Notes: a model not told the origin generated them from the sequence alone. A stretch of 20,345 nucleotides of DNA from an uncultured Arthrobacter sp. (GCA_937873245.1 CALMVY010000151.1:1-20345); one strand, 5' to 3'. Shown: positions 5,817 to 14,898, numbered from the stretch's first letter. Program-made: numbers and translations.

Positions 5817-6854
5817 CTACTTCTGTGCCCACAGGTTGATGTCGGATTCGACGGCGAACTCGTCGATCGCCGTCAGCTCCTCCGCAGTGAAGTCGAGGTT
5901 GTTGATCGCGGACAGGGTGTCCTCGAGCTGGCGGACGCTGGACGCGCCGACCAGCGCGGACGTCACCGATGAACCCTTGCCCTGCTCGCGCAGGATCCAG
6001 GCGATGGCCATCTGCGCGAGGGACTGCCCCCGGCCCTCGGCGATCCGGTGCAGACCCCGCACGCGGTCCAGTTTGTCCTCCGTGATGCTGCCCTCGTCCA
6101 GGGACTTCTCCTGCGCGGCCCGGGAATCGGCCGGGATCCCGTCCAGGTAGCGGTCCGTCAGCATGCCCTGCGCCAGCGGCGAGAAGGCGATGGAGCCGGC
6201 CCCCACCTGTTCCAGCGCCTCGTAGAGGTTGGGACTGCCGTTTTCGGTCCAGCGGTTCAGCATGGAGTAGCTCGGCTGGTGGATCAGCAGCGGGGTGCCG
6301 AGCTCCTTGAGGATCCGGGCCGCCTCAAGGGTCTGTTCCGGGGTGTAGGAGGAGATGCCGGCGTACAGGGCTTTCCCGGAGCGGACAGCCTGGTCCAGGG
6401 CGCCCATGGTCTCTTCCATCGGCGTTTCCGGGTCCGGGCGGTGGCTGTAGAAGATGTCCACGTAGTCCAGGCCCATCCGGTTCAGCGACTGGTCCAGGCT
6501 GGCCAGCAGGTACTTGCGGGAGCCCCACTCGCCGAACGGGCCGGGCCACATGTTGTAGCCGGCTTTGGTGGAGATGATGAGCTCGTCGCGGTAGGGCGCG
6601 AAATCATCCCGCAAATGGCGGCCGAAGTTGGTTTCGGCGGAACCGGCAAGGGGCCCGTAGTTATTGGCCAGGTCGAAGTGGTTGACGCCCAGGTCGAAGG
6701 CCCGGCGCAGGATGGCGCGCTGGGTTTCGAAGGGCTTGTCGTCGCCGAAGTTGTGCCAGAGGCCCAGCGAGATGGCGGGGAGCTTCAGCCCGCTGCGGCC
6801 GACGCGGCGGTAGGGCATGGAGTCGTACCGGGTTCCTGCTGCAACATAAGTCAT
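5817..6854 (-). CDS. Aldo/keto reductase, YghZ/AKR14-like (L-glyceraldehyde-3-phosphate reductase family)
   Basis: This is an NADPH-dependent (beta/alpha)8-barrel aldehyde/ketone reductase of 345 aa. The catalytic tetrad is visible: D61 in HFDLANNYG, Y66, K97 in STKAGY and H138 in YSHRPDP. GLWHNFGDDKP and NMWPGPFGEWGSRKYL are characteristic of the YghZ/MgrA branch, whose E. coli member reduces L-glyceraldehyde-3-phosphate and methylglyoxal. The physiological substrate here cannot be told from sequence. The ATG at 6854 has AGGA about 8 nt upstream. It begins 15 nt after the treZ stop, so it is probably the last gene of the trehalose operon. That position suggests detoxification of reactive carbonyls during sugar metabolism, or simple read-through. 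Confidence 0.9.
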   Translation of the reverse strand: MTYVAAGTRYDSMPYRRVGRSGLKLPAISLGLWHNFGDDKPFETQRAILRRAFDLGVNHFDLANNYGPLAGSAETNFGRHLRDDFAPYRDELIISTKAGYNMWPGPFGEWGSRKYLLASLDQSLNRMGLDYVDIFYSHRPDPETPMEETMGALDQAVRSGKALYAGISSYTPEQTLEAARILKELGTPLLIHQPSYSMLNRWTENGSPNLYEALEQVGAGSIAFSPLAQGMLTDRYLDGIPADSRAAQEKSLDEGSITEDKLDRVRGLHRIAEGRGQSLAQMAIAWILREQGKGSSVTSALVGASSVRQLEDTLSAINNLDFTAEELTAIDEFAVESDINLWAQK

Positions 6855-6869
6855 ACGTAATATCCTGTC

Positions 6870-8639
6870 TTACTTCGAGATGATGGCGGCGCTGTGGCCT
6901 GGCAGGTCCAGCTGGCCTGCGTCGAGGCGCACGCCGTCGTCGGTGGCCAGTGCGACAGTGGCACCGGCAACGGCGAGCCGGTTCGGTTCGGCGGAGAAGT
7001 TCATCGCGACCTCCACGCTGCCGCGGCGCAGGCGGAGCCAGCGGTCGGCCTCGCTGAAGGCCACCGCGGTGTCCTCGAAGCCCAGGCCGGCAAGCTCCGG
7101 CGTCGAACGGCGCAGCGCGATCAGCTGCCGGTACAGCTCCAGCAGGCGGGCGTGGTCACCTTCGGCGGCTTCGGCCCAGTCGAGCCGGGAGCGGGTGAAG
7201 GTTTCCGGGTCCTGCGGGTCCGGCACGACGGCGGGGTCCCAGCCCATCCGCTCGAACTCCTTGATCCGGCCCTCCGCGGTGGCCTTCCCGAGTTCCGGCT
7301 CCGGATGCGAAGTGAAGAACTGCCACGGGGTGGTGGCCCCGTATTCCTCGCCCATGAACAGCATCGGCGTGAACGGCGAGGTCAGGGTCGCGACGGCGGC
7401 GAGCGCCAGCTGCCCGTAGCCCAGCGTCTGGGACAGCCGGTCGCCGGTGGCCCGGTTGCCGATCTGGTCGTGGTTCTGGCTGCAGACCACCAGTGCTGCC
7501 GGGTGCACCGCAGCGGTGTTGATGGGCCGGCCGTGGTGCCGGCCGCGGAAGCTGGAGTAGCTGCCGTCGTGGAAAAATCCGTCAACCAGGACCTTGGCCA
7601 GGGCCTCGAGGGATTCGAAGTCGGCGTAGTAGCCCGTGGCCTCGCCGCTGACGTTGACGTGCACGGCATGGTGGAAGTCGTCGCTCCACTGCCCGGCCAG
7701 GCCGTAGCCGTTGACGTCACGCGGGTAGAGCAGCCGCGGATCGTTCAGGTCCGACTCGGCGATCATCGTGGCGGGGCGTCCCGTTTCGGCGGAGACTTCG
7801 TCCGCGAGCGCTCCGAACTCCTCCAGCAGGTGGACGGCCCGCTCGTCCTTGAAGGCGTGCACGGCATCGAGCCGGAGCCCGTCCACGTGGTAGTCCCGCA
7901 GCCACATGGCGGCGTTCTCAAGGATGTAGCGGCGCACGACGTCGGAGCCGGGGCCGTCGAGGTTTACCGAGTCGCCCCAAGTGTTGCCCTCCCCCGATTT
8001 CAGGTACGGCCCGAAGCGCGGAAGGTAGTTCCCGCTGGGTCCGAGGTGGTTGTAGACCACGTCCTGGATGACGCCGAGCCCGGCGGCATGGGCGGCGTCC
8101 ACGAAGCGCTGGTACGCCGCGGGCCCGCCGTAGCCTTCGTGCACGGCGTACCAGAGGACGCCGTCGTAGCCCCAGTTGTGGGTGCCGTTGAAACCGTTCA
8201 CCGGCAGCAGCTCCACGAAATCAATACCAAGCTCCACCAGGTAGTCCAGCTTCCCGGCGGCCGCGTCCAGCGTCCCCTCGGGGGTGAACGTCCCCACGTG
8301 CAGCTCGTAGATCACGGCGCCCTGCAGCCCGCGGCCCTGCCACTGGCCGTCCGCCCACTGGTGGCTGCCGGCGTCGAACGTCCGCGACAGGGAGTGGACG
8401 CCCTCGGGCTGCCGCCGGGACCGGGGGTCCGGCAGCGGTGTGGTGTCCCCGTCGAGCAGGTAGCCGTAGTCCACGTCCCCTGCGGCGGGGGCGTCCGGCG
8501 CGGTCCACCAGCCGTCCCCGTCGCTCCCCGGCCGCCGCGTCATCGGGTACTTCCGGCCGTCGGCAAGCAGCGTCACCGTGCCTGCTTCCGGTGCCCAAAG
8601 GTCAAAGCGTTCCTGTCCGTCAGCAGGCAAAGTGATCAC
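6870..8639 (-). CDS. treZ: Malto-oligosyltrehalose trehalohydrolase
   Basis: TreZ (EC 3.2.1.141, GH13) hydrolyses the alpha-1,4 bond next to the terminal trehalose unit made by TreY, releasing free trehalose. An N-terminal beta domain (FDLWAPEAGTVTLLADG) precedes the barrel. GH13 region I is DVVYNHLGPSGNYL. The nucleophile is in GLRLDAVHAF (about D257), the acid/base in IAESDLND (about E294), and the third carboxylate in CSQNHDQIGNR (about D390). GTHNWGYDGVLW is typical of TreZ. The GTG at 8639 gives 589 aa, close to known Arthrobacter TreZ. The reading further upstream to 8750 is a shadow over treY. The start is 25 nt after the treY stop, with GGAG just upstream. Confidence 0.93.
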   Translation of the reverse strand: MITLPADGQERFDLWAPEAGTVTLLADGRKYPMTRRPGSDGDGWWTAPDAPAAGDVDYGYLLDGDTTPLPDPRSRRQPEGVHSLSRTFDAGSHQWADGQWQGRGLQGAVIYELHVGTFTPEGTLDAAAGKLDYLVELGIDFVELLPVNGFNGTHNWGYDGVLWYAVHEGYGGPAAYQRFVDAAHAAGLGVIQDVVYNHLGPSGNYLPRFGPYLKSGEGNTWGDSVNLDGPGSDVVRRYILENAAMWLRDYHVDGLRLDAVHAFKDERAVHLLEEFGALADEVSAETGRPATMIAESDLNDPRLLYPRDVNGYGLAGQWSDDFHHAVHVNVSGEATGYYADFESLEALAKVLVDGFFHDGSYSSFRGRHHGRPINTAAVHPAALVVCSQNHDQIGNRATGDRLSQTLGYGQLALAAVATLTSPFTPMLFMGEEYGATTPWQFFTSHPEPELGKATAEGRIKEFERMGWDPAVVPDPQDPETFTRSRLDWAEAAEGDHARLLELYRQLIALRRSTPELAGLGFEDTAVAFSEADRWLRLRRGSVEVAMNFSAEPNRLAVAGATVALATDDGVRLDAGQLDLPGHSAAIISK

Positions 8640-8664
8640 AGCTCTCCGTATCTCGGTGGTTCGT

Positions 8665-11007
8665 TCAGTGCTTGGCGGGTACCAGCAGGGCAACCGGGTA
8701 GCTGGCCAGGATGGCGGCCACGTCCACGGCGCCCGGGCCGAAGGCGGCACCCGTCAGTTCGTCGGTCATCTTGGCGTCCAGGTGGATGGCGGTGTCCCGC
8801 CAGCCGCCCTGCTGTTCCAATCCCCGGGGCAGCCGCGTCGCGAGGGTGATGGCCCCCGCGCCTGCATCGCCGCCGCGGTCGAAGCCGACCAGGTGCCCGG
8901 AGGCTGCCCCGGTTGCCGCGACGGGGCGGTAGCCCGTAAACAGCTCCGGGCGGTCCCGGCGCAGGCGCAGCGCGCGCGACGTGACCAGGAGTTTCGCCGC
9001 GTCGTCGGTGTATGACGCCGGACGGTCTCCGGCGTCGAGCGCGGCCAGGGCCGTGCGCCGCGCACCGAAGTCGAACGGCCGCCGGTTGTCCGGGTCGGTC
9101 AGCGAGCGGTCCCAGAACTCCGTGCCCTGGTACACATCCGGGACTCCCGGCATGGTCAGCTGCACAAGCTTGGCACCCAACGAATTGACGGCACCATACG
9201 GCTCCAGGAGTTCCACGAGGGACTCCAGTTCCGCCCGGACCTGCGGGTTGTCGAAGGCCGCGTCGACGACGGCGGCCAGCTTCTCCTCGAAGGCGGCGTC
9301 GGGGTCCAGCCAGTCGGTGGAGTTGCCGGCCTCGCGGGCCGCCTTCTGCGCATATGACTGCAGGCGTTCACGGTCCGCGGGCCAGGCCCCGGCGATCGCC
9401 TGCCACAGCAGGTTGGCGAGCGGCCCGTCGGGCAGCGGTGCCAGCTCCTGCAGCCGGGCCAGGGTGGCCCGCCACTCCCCCGCCAGCTCCGCGAGCACGG
9501 AGATCCGGGCGCGGGTGTCTTCGCTGCGTTTGGTGTCGTGGGTGCTCAGCGTGGTCATGGACAGCGGGATCTCGGCCTGGCGGCGCGCCATCCGGTGGTG
9601 GAATTCCTCCGGTGCGACCGAGAACTCGGTGGGATCGGCCCCGACCTCGGTCAGGGTGCCGAGCCGGGTGTAGCGGAAGAACGCGGTGTCCTCCACCCCC
9701 TTGGCCATGACCATCCCGGAGGTCTGCTGGAAGCGGCGCCCCAGTTCGGCGCCGTCCTCCGGGCCGGCGTCGAGGAGCAGCGGCAGCAGCAGCCCGACGG
9801 CGTCGGCCAGCTCCGGACGGCGGCGGACGGCAAGTTCGCACGCCTCCTTCAGCACGTCCGCACCCTCGGGCAGGTAGCTGCGGTACACCGGGAAGGCGGC
9901 GATGATCTCGGACAGCGCATCGGCGGCCGCCTCAACCGTGAGCCCTGTTTCGGACGGCACCAGCCGTGCCAGCCGGAGCATCTCGGAGTGGAGGATCCCA
10001 TCCGTGATCCGGCGCTTGGTGCCCCGGATCATGGCCTCGTAGTCCGCGGCATGGCCGCCGCGCAGTTCGGTATCGAGGGCGTCAAGGGTGTCCTGCCCGG
10101 CGGGGTCGACGAAGAGCCGGTCCACGTCCGCGAGGGCGTCGTAGCCGGTGGTGCCCTCGCAGTCGAAGCCTGCCGGCAGCTCCTCGCCGGGTTCGAGGAT
10201 CTTTTCGATCAGCAGGTAGCTGCCGCCCGTAACTTCGCGGAGCCGGCGCAGGTAACCTTCCGGATCGGCCAGGCCGTCCGGGTGGTCGATGCGGAGTCCG
10301 TCGACCAGCCCCTCGCGGAACCAGCGGACCACCTCTGCGTGGGCTTCATCGAAGACCTCCGGGATTTCGACCCGGATGCCGGCGAGGCTGTTGACGGCGA
10401 AGAACCGGCGGTAGTTCAGCTCGTCGTCGGCCCGGCGCCAGCCGACCAGCTCATAGTGCTGCCGGCCGTGGACCTCGCGCGGGTCATCCGCAGTGGGGTC
10501 ACCTGCGGTATAGCTTCCCTCGGCCAGCGGGAAGCGGTGGTCGTAGTACCGCAGCTCCCCGTCCTTGATTTCCAAGGCGTCAACGTCAGAGTCCGATCCC
10601 AGCACGGGGATCCGGATCCGGCCGCCGCCGAAGTCCCAGTCGACGTCGAACGCCGGGGCGTAGCGGGACTGCCGGCCCTCCTTGAGCAGGGACCACCACC
10701 ACGGGTTCTGCACGGGGGTTGCGACGCCGACATGGTTCGGCACAATGTCGACGAGCACGCCCATCCCGGCCTCCCGCGCCGCCTGCGACGCGGCGGCCAG
10801 GCCGTCGGCGCCGCCCCGGTCAGGGTCGATCGCGGAGGGGTCGGTCACGTCGTAGCCGTGGTCCGAGCCCTTCTCCGCGGTCAGGATCGGCGACAGGTAG
10901 ATCCAGTCGACGCCGAGCGACTTCAGGTAGGGCACGGTCTCGGCAGCATCCTGGAGGGTGAAGCCGGGCCGGATCTGGAGCCGGTAGGTGGAGACCGGGG
11001 TCCTCAT
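8665..11007 (-). CDS. treY: Malto-oligosyltrehalose synthase
   Basis: TreY (EC 5.4.99.15, GH13) converts the reducing-end alpha-1,4 linkage of maltodextrins to alpha,alpha-1,1, leaving a trehalose cap. The 780-aa protein begins TPVSTYRLQIRPGFTLQDAA, a family signature. GH13 motifs are VDIVPNHVG (region I), DGLRIDHPDGLADP (nucleophile about residue 237), LIEKIL (acid/base Glu about 267) and TLSTHDTKRSEDTRAR (about 485-500). MPGVPDVYQGTEFWD marks the C-terminal barrel part. Its ATG overlaps the glgX stop as ATGA (11004-11007), which indicates translational coupling. Length matches known Arthrobacter TreY. Confidence 0.96.
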   Translation of the reverse strand: MRTPVSTYRLQIRPGFTLQDAAETVPYLKSLGVDWIYLSPILTAEKGSDHGYDVTDPSAIDPDRGGADGLAAASQAAREAGMGVLVDIVPNHVGVATPVQNPWWWSLLKEGRQSRYAPAFDVDWDFGGGRIRIPVLGSDSDVDALEIKDGELRYYDHRFPLAEGSYTAGDPTADDPREVHGRQHYELVGWRRADDELNYRRFFAVNSLAGIRVEIPEVFDEAHAEVVRWFREGLVDGLRIDHPDGLADPEGYLRRLREVTGGSYLLIEKILEPGEELPAGFDCEGTTGYDALADVDRLFVDPAGQDTLDALDTELRGGHAADYEAMIRGTKRRITDGILHSEMLRLARLVPSETGLTVEAAADALSEIIAAFPVYRSYLPEGADVLKEACELAVRRRPELADAVGLLLPLLLDAGPEDGAELGRRFQQTSGMVMAKGVEDTAFFRYTRLGTLTEVGADPTEFSVAPEEFHHRMARRQAEIPLSMTTLSTHDTKRSEDTRARISVLAELAGEWRATLARLQELAPLPDGPLANLLWQAIAGAWPADRERLQSYAQKAAREAGNSTDWLDPDAAFEEKLAAVVDAAFDNPQVRAELESLVELLEPYGAVNSLGAKLVQLTMPGVPDVYQGTEFWDRSLTDPDNRRPFDFGARRTALAALDAGDRPASYTDDAAKLLVTSRALRLRRDRPELFTGYRPVAATGAASGHLVGFDRGGDAGAGAITLATRLPRGLEQQGGWRDTAIHLDAKMTDELTGAAFGPGAVDVAAILASYPVALLVPAKH

Positions 11008-13241
11008 TTGGCGGCAGCCTTCGAGACGGCTTCGGCGGCCTCGTCCTGGGCCTCCGCCATCTCCTCGAGTGCCTCCTCGTGCTCGGCCATGGATGCCAGC
11101 GATGCGGCGGCGGAGTAGTCCACTTCCACCTCGGGGCCGGTGTGGGACCGGAGCACCACCATCGACTTGGCTCCGAGCTTCAGCACCGATCCGGCCTTGA
11201 GCGGTTCCTCGGTGTCCGCCTGGTCCGCGGTGTCGACCAGGACGTCCCAGAACTTTGAATACTCCTCGGCCGGCAGCGCGAAGTCCACGTCGTCGTCGTG
11301 GGCATTGAAGGCGAGCACGAAGCTGTCGTCGGTGATCCGGCGGCCGCGGGAGTCCTGCTCCTGGATGCCGTGCCCGTTGTAGAACACGCCGATGGTCCGG
11401 CCGAAGCCGCTGCCCCAGTCCTCCGGCAGCATTTCGGTGCCGTCCGTCTTCAGCCAGACAATGTCCGGCAGCTTCTCGCCCTCGCCGCGGCGCACGGGGC
11501 GTCCGTCGAAGAAGCGGCTGCGCCGGAAGATCGGGTGGTCGCGGCGGATCTTGTTGACGAATGCCGTGAACTCCACCAGCGGCTGGTCCATTGCCTCCCA
11601 GTGGATCCAGCTCAGCTCGGAGTCCTGGCAGTACGTGTTGTTGTTGCCCTGCTGGGTGCGGCCCAGCTCGTCACCGTGCAGGAGCATCGGGACGCCCTGC
11701 GAGAGCAGCAGGGTGGCGATGAAGTTGCGCTGCTGGCGGGCGCGGAGGGTCAGGACCTGGTCGTTGTCCGTGTCCCCCTCCTCACCGCAGTTCCAGGACC
11801 GGTTGTGCGATTCGCCGTCGTTGTTGCCCTCGCCGTTGGCGTCGTTGTGCTTCTCGTTGTAGGAGACCAGGTCGCGCATGGTGAAGCCGTCGTGCGCGGT
11901 AACGAAGTTGATCGAGGCCACCGGGCGACGCGCGGAGCTTTCGTACAGGTCCGCGGAGCCGGTCAGGCGGGACGCGAATTCGCCCAGGGTGGACGGCTCT
12001 CCGCGCCAGAAGTCGCGGACCGTGTCGCGGTACTTGCCGTTCCACTCGGTCCACTGCGGCGGGAAGTTGCCCACCTGGTAGCCGCCCGGGCCGATGTCCC
12101 AGGGCTCGGCGATCAGCTTGACCTGGGAGACGATCGGGTCCTGCTGGATGAGTTCGAAGAAGGTGGACAGCTTGTCCACGTCATAGAACTCGCGGGCCAG
12201 CGTGGAGGCAAGGTCGAAGCGGAAGCCGTCGACGTGCATTTCCGTGACCCAGTACCGCAGGGAGTCCATGAGCAGCTGGAGCGAGTGCGGGTGCCGGACG
12301 TTGAGGGAGTTTCCGGTGCCGGTGTAGTCCATGTAGTGCTTCATGTCGTCGTCGACCAGCCGGTAGTAGGCCTGGTTGTCGATGCCCTTGAAGGAGAGCG
12401 TGGGCCCTAGGTGGTTGCCTTCGGCGGTGTGGTTGTAGACCACATCCAGGATCACTTCCATGCCGGCCCGGTGCAGGTCGCGGACCATGGCCTTGAACTC
12501 CTGGACCTGGTGCCCCACATCGCCGGAGGAGCTGTAGGTGTTCTGCGGGGCAAAGAAGCCGATGGTGTTGTAGCCCCAATAGTTGTTGAGGCCCTTCTCC
12601 TGGAGCGTGCCGTCGTTGACGAACTGGTGGACGGGCATAAGTTCGATCGCGGTGACGCCGAGCTTCTTCAGGTGCTCGATCACGGCCGGGTGCGCGACGC
12701 CGGCATAGGTGCCGCGCTGCTCTTCGGGGACCTCCGGGTGCAGCTCGGTCAGGCCCTTGACGTGGGCCTCGTAGATGACCGACTGGTGGTACGGGATACG
12801 CGGCTGGCGGTCGCCGTCCCACTCGAAGAAGGGGTTGATGACTACACCATGCATCGTGTGCGGCGCCGAGTCGGCGTCGTTACGGGAGTCGGGGTCACCG
12901 AATTCGTAGGTGAAGAGCGCCGGATCCCAGTCGATCTGGCCCTGGATGGCCTTGGCGTACGGGTCCATCAGTAGCTTGTTCGGGTTGAAGCGGTTGCCGT
13001 GCTCCGGCTCGTACGGGCCGTGGACCCGGTAGCCGTACTTCTGGCCGGGCTGGACCTGCGGCAGGTAACAGTGCCACACGTAGCCGTCTACTTCGGTCAG
13101 CTCAATCCGCGTCTCGGTCAAGTCATCAGCGAGGAGGCAGAGCTCCACCCGTTCGGCACGCTCGCTGAACAGGGCAAAGTTAGTGCCAGTGCCGTCAAAG
13201 GTGGCTCCCAGCGGGTAAGCCGTTCCGGGCCAGACTTCCAT
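11004..13241 (-). CDS. glgX: Glycogen debranching enzyme GlgX/TreX
   Basis: This GH13 isoamylase-type enzyme cleaves alpha-1,6 branches of glycogen to release linear maltodextrins for TreY and TreZ. The 745-aa protein has an N-terminal CBM48-like domain (PLGATFDGTGTNFALFSERA). Catalytic motifs are DVVYNHTAEGN, GFRFDLAS (nucleophile about 341), LIAEPWDIGPGGYQ (acid/base about 378) and FVTAHDGFT (about 450). The ATG at 13241 follows GAGGAG by 5 nt and gives the standard MEVWPGTAYPLGA start. A TTG 27 nt upstream is not needed. The last roughly 35 residues are Ala/Glu-rich and likely helical, an extension beyond the usual end. It is the first gene of the operon, overlapping treY by 4 nt. Confidence 0.95.
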   Translation of the reverse strand: MEVWPGTAYPLGATFDGTGTNFALFSERAERVELCLLADDLTETRIELTEVDGYVWHCYLPQVQPGQKYGYRVHGPYEPEHGNRFNPNKLLMDPYAKAIQGQIDWDPALFTYEFGDPDSRNDADSAPHTMHGVVINPFFEWDGDRQPRIPYHQSVIYEAHVKGLTELHPEVPEEQRGTYAGVAHPAVIEHLKKLGVTAIELMPVHQFVNDGTLQEKGLNNYWGYNTIGFFAPQNTYSSSGDVGHQVQEFKAMVRDLHRAGMEVILDVVYNHTAEGNHLGPTLSFKGIDNQAYYRLVDDDMKHYMDYTGTGNSLNVRHPHSLQLLMDSLRYWVTEMHVDGFRFDLASTLAREFYDVDKLSTFFELIQQDPIVSQVKLIAEPWDIGPGGYQVGNFPPQWTEWNGKYRDTVRDFWRGEPSTLGEFASRLTGSADLYESSARRPVASINFVTAHDGFTMRDLVSYNEKHNDANGEGNNDGESHNRSWNCGEEGDTDNDQVLTLRARQQRNFIATLLLSQGVPMLLHGDELGRTQQGNNNTYCQDSELSWIHWEAMDQPLVEFTAFVNKIRRDHPIFRRSRFFDGRPVRRGEGEKLPDIVWLKTDGTEMLPEDWGSGFGRTIGVFYNGHGIQEQDSRGRRITDDSFVLAFNAHDDDVDFALPAEEYSKFWDVLVDTADQADTEEPLKAGSVLKLGAKSMVVLRSHTGPEVEVDYSAAASLASMAEHEEALEEMAEAQDEAAEAVSKAAAK

Positions 13242-13246
13242 GTGTT

Positions 13247-13252
13247 CTCCTC
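13247..13252 (-). promoter_or_regulatory. Ribosome binding site of glgX
   Basis: GAGGAG on the minus strand is 5 nt before the ATG at 13241. It decides this start over the in-frame TTG at 13268. Confidence 0.75.
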
Positions 13253-13280
13253 GTGCAGGTGCGGACAATCTCTAGACAGA

Positions 13281-13294
13281 CTACTTGTAAGTAG
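13281..13294. promoter_or_regulatory. Inverted repeat upstream of the trehalose operon, candidate operator
   Basis: CTACTT-GT-AAGTAG has perfect 6-bp arms with a 2-bp spacer, centred about 46 bp before the glgX start. It lies in the 91-bp spacer between nnr and glgX, which must contain the operon promoter unless nnr transcripts read through. The size suits a MarR-, TetR- or LacI-type dimer, but no specific regulator can be named. No convincing -35/-10 pair is seen. Confidence 0.5.
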
Positions 13295-13302
13295 GGTTAT
13301 CA

Positions 13303-13314
13303 TCCCTGTCGGGA
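13303..13314 (-). terminator. Short TCCC/GGGA hairpin after nnr, possible weak terminator
   Basis: TCCC-TGTC-GGGA gives a 4-bp stem 19 nt beyond the nnr stop. AGGG at 13293-13296 offers an alternative pairing with CCCT at 13304-13307. It is weak, so read-through from glmS-acpS-nnr into glgX is possible. Confidence 0.2.
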
Positions 13315-13332
13315 CTTTTAGTGCGCTCTTGG

Positions 13333-14847
13333 TTACATCGCCCTTAGCACCCCAGGGAGTGCCTCCGCGATGCCGCTGGCGCTGACGGGGCCGCCGCCGG
13401 AGGCGAGGCTGCCCGCGCGGCCGTGGACGCTGGCGGCCATCGCCGCGATCCCGGCCCAGCGATCGTCGGCGGTAACGCCAACGGAGTCAAACGCCCCCGG
13501 CTCTTCGGCCAGCTGCGCCAGCAGGGAACCGAGCACACCCGCCAAGACATCGCCGCTGCCGGCCGTTGCCAGCCACGGGGTGGCCTCGGCCTGGCTGAAG
13601 ACGGCACCCGAGGGCGCCGCCACCAGCGTGGTTGCGCCTTTGAGCAGTACGGTGGCCCCGGTCAGCTCACTGGCCCGCCTGGCTGCGGCGAGGGTGGCGC
13701 CCTCCACTCCGTTGCGGCCAGGGTCTGCGCCGTACCGTGCCAGCAGCGCGGCCAGTTCGCCGGCGTGCGGTGTGAGCACGAAGCGGGGGGCGAGGTCGCG
13801 CGGCAAGGCAGGCAGCGCCCCGGCGTCGGCCACGACCGGCAGCCCGGTGGCCGCGGCCTCGCGGACGCGCTCAAGCTGCTCGTGGGCTTCTTCATCAAGG
13901 CCCGGGCCGAGGAGCCAGGCCTGCACATGGGCCTCCGCGGCGCTGCCGGTGCCGCACACGACTTCGGGGCAGGACTGGCGGACCAGGTCGGCGACGTCCG
14001 GCGGCCCAAGGTAGCGCACCATGCCCACCCCGGACGCCAGCGCGCCCCTGCAGGCGAGCACCGCCGCGCCGGGGTATCGCTGCGAGCCGGCGACGACGCC
14101 CAGGACGCCGCGGGAGTATTTGTGGGAGCGCCGCCCGGGATGGGGCAGCAGCATCGACAGGTCTTCCCCTTGGAAGCGGCGCAGGGCCGGCGCGGGCAGG
14201 GCATCCTCGATGCCGATCGGAACGACCCGCACGCGGCCGGCGAAGTCCGCCCCGGGATCGGACAGCACTCCGGCCTTGGCCGCCCCGAAGGACACGGTGA
14301 GATCCGCGCGGAGCACCGGGCCATGGGCCTCGCCGCTGTCGGCGTCCACGCCGCTGGGAATGTCGCAGGCAACCACGAGTCTTGGACGCGAGCGTCCCAG
14401 CGCCTCGATCAGCGCGGCCCCCGGACCCCGGAGCCCGCCCTGCGCGCCGGTGCCCAAGACCGCGTCAATGACGACGCCGGCGCCGGCGGCGGCGGTCGCC
14501 GCGTCGCTCGTGTTCTCCGTGGTCAGGCGGAGCACCCGGCCGCCGGCCTTCTCCAGCGCGGCGAGTCCTTCGGTGTGGGCCGCCCCCGCGGTGAGCACCG
14601 CCGTCGTCCGCATGCCGCGGCCGGCCAGCATGGCGGCGGCGAACAGCCCGTCTCCGCCGTTGTTGCCCTTGCCGGCGAGCACCGTGACGCTGGCGCCGTA
14701 CAGGCGCTCCCCGCGGCCCCGGAGTTCCCGGACCACCGCGTTGGCCAGGCCGTAGGCGGCCCGTTGCATAAGAACAGCGCCCATACCCTCGTCCAGGAAC
14801 GGCTGTTCAGCCGTTCGTATCTGGGTTCCGGTATAGGCGCTGATCAT
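13333..14847 (-). CDS. nnr: Bifunctional NAD(P)H-hydrate repair enzyme (epimerase plus ADP-dependent dehydratase)
   Basis: The protein repairs hydrated NADH and NADPH. The N-terminal YjeF_N domain epimerises R-NAD(P)HX to S-NAD(P)HX. The C-terminal ribokinase-like domain dehydrates S-NAD(P)HX using ADP. In this 504-aa product, TGTQIRTAEQ opens domain 1 and GKGNNGGDGL (residues 59-68) is its nucleotide loop. Domain 2 shows RRSHKYSRGVLGVVAGS, FVLTPHAGELAALL, LLKGATTLV and ATAGSGDVLAGVLG, the last with the catalytic Asp of the GSGD motif. No strong ribosome binding site precedes the ATG at 14847. It is 51 nt after acpS and is probably co-transcribed. The order glmS-acpS-nnr is conserved in many actinobacteria, often followed by alr, which is absent here. 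Confidence 0.95.
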   Translation of the reverse strand: MISAYTGTQIRTAEQPFLDEGMGAVLMQRAAYGLANAVVRELRGRGERLYGASVTVLAGKGNNGGDGLFAAAMLAGRGMRTTAVLTAGAAHTEGLAALEKAGGRVLRLTTENTSDAATAAAGAGVVIDAVLGTGAQGGLRGPGAALIEALGRSRPRLVVACDIPSGVDADSGEAHGPVLRADLTVSFGAAKAGVLSDPGADFAGRVRVVPIGIEDALPAPALRRFQGEDLSMLLPHPGRRSHKYSRGVLGVVAGSQRYPGAAVLACRGALASGVGMVRYLGPPDVADLVRQSCPEVVCGTGSAAEAHVQAWLLGPGLDEEAHEQLERVREAAATGLPVVADAGALPALPRDLAPRFVLTPHAGELAALLARYGADPGRNGVEGATLAAARRASELTGATVLLKGATTLVAAPSGAVFSQAEATPWLATAGSGDVLAGVLGSLLAQLAEEPGAFDSVGVTADDRWAGIAAMAASVHGRAGSLASGGGPVSASGIAEALPGVLRAM

Positions 14848-14898
14848 GGTTTCAGTCCATTCGCGGTGCAGTCGCTGGGAAGTCCGGGCCGGTGCTGC

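Noticed and set aside
6894..8849. 651-codon plus-strand open frame opposite treZ
   Set aside because: It is an antisense shadow; treZ on the other strand has full GH13 motifs.
9538..11118. 526-codon plus-strand open frame opposite treY
   Set aside because: It is an antisense shadow with a composition typical of reversed GC-rich codons.
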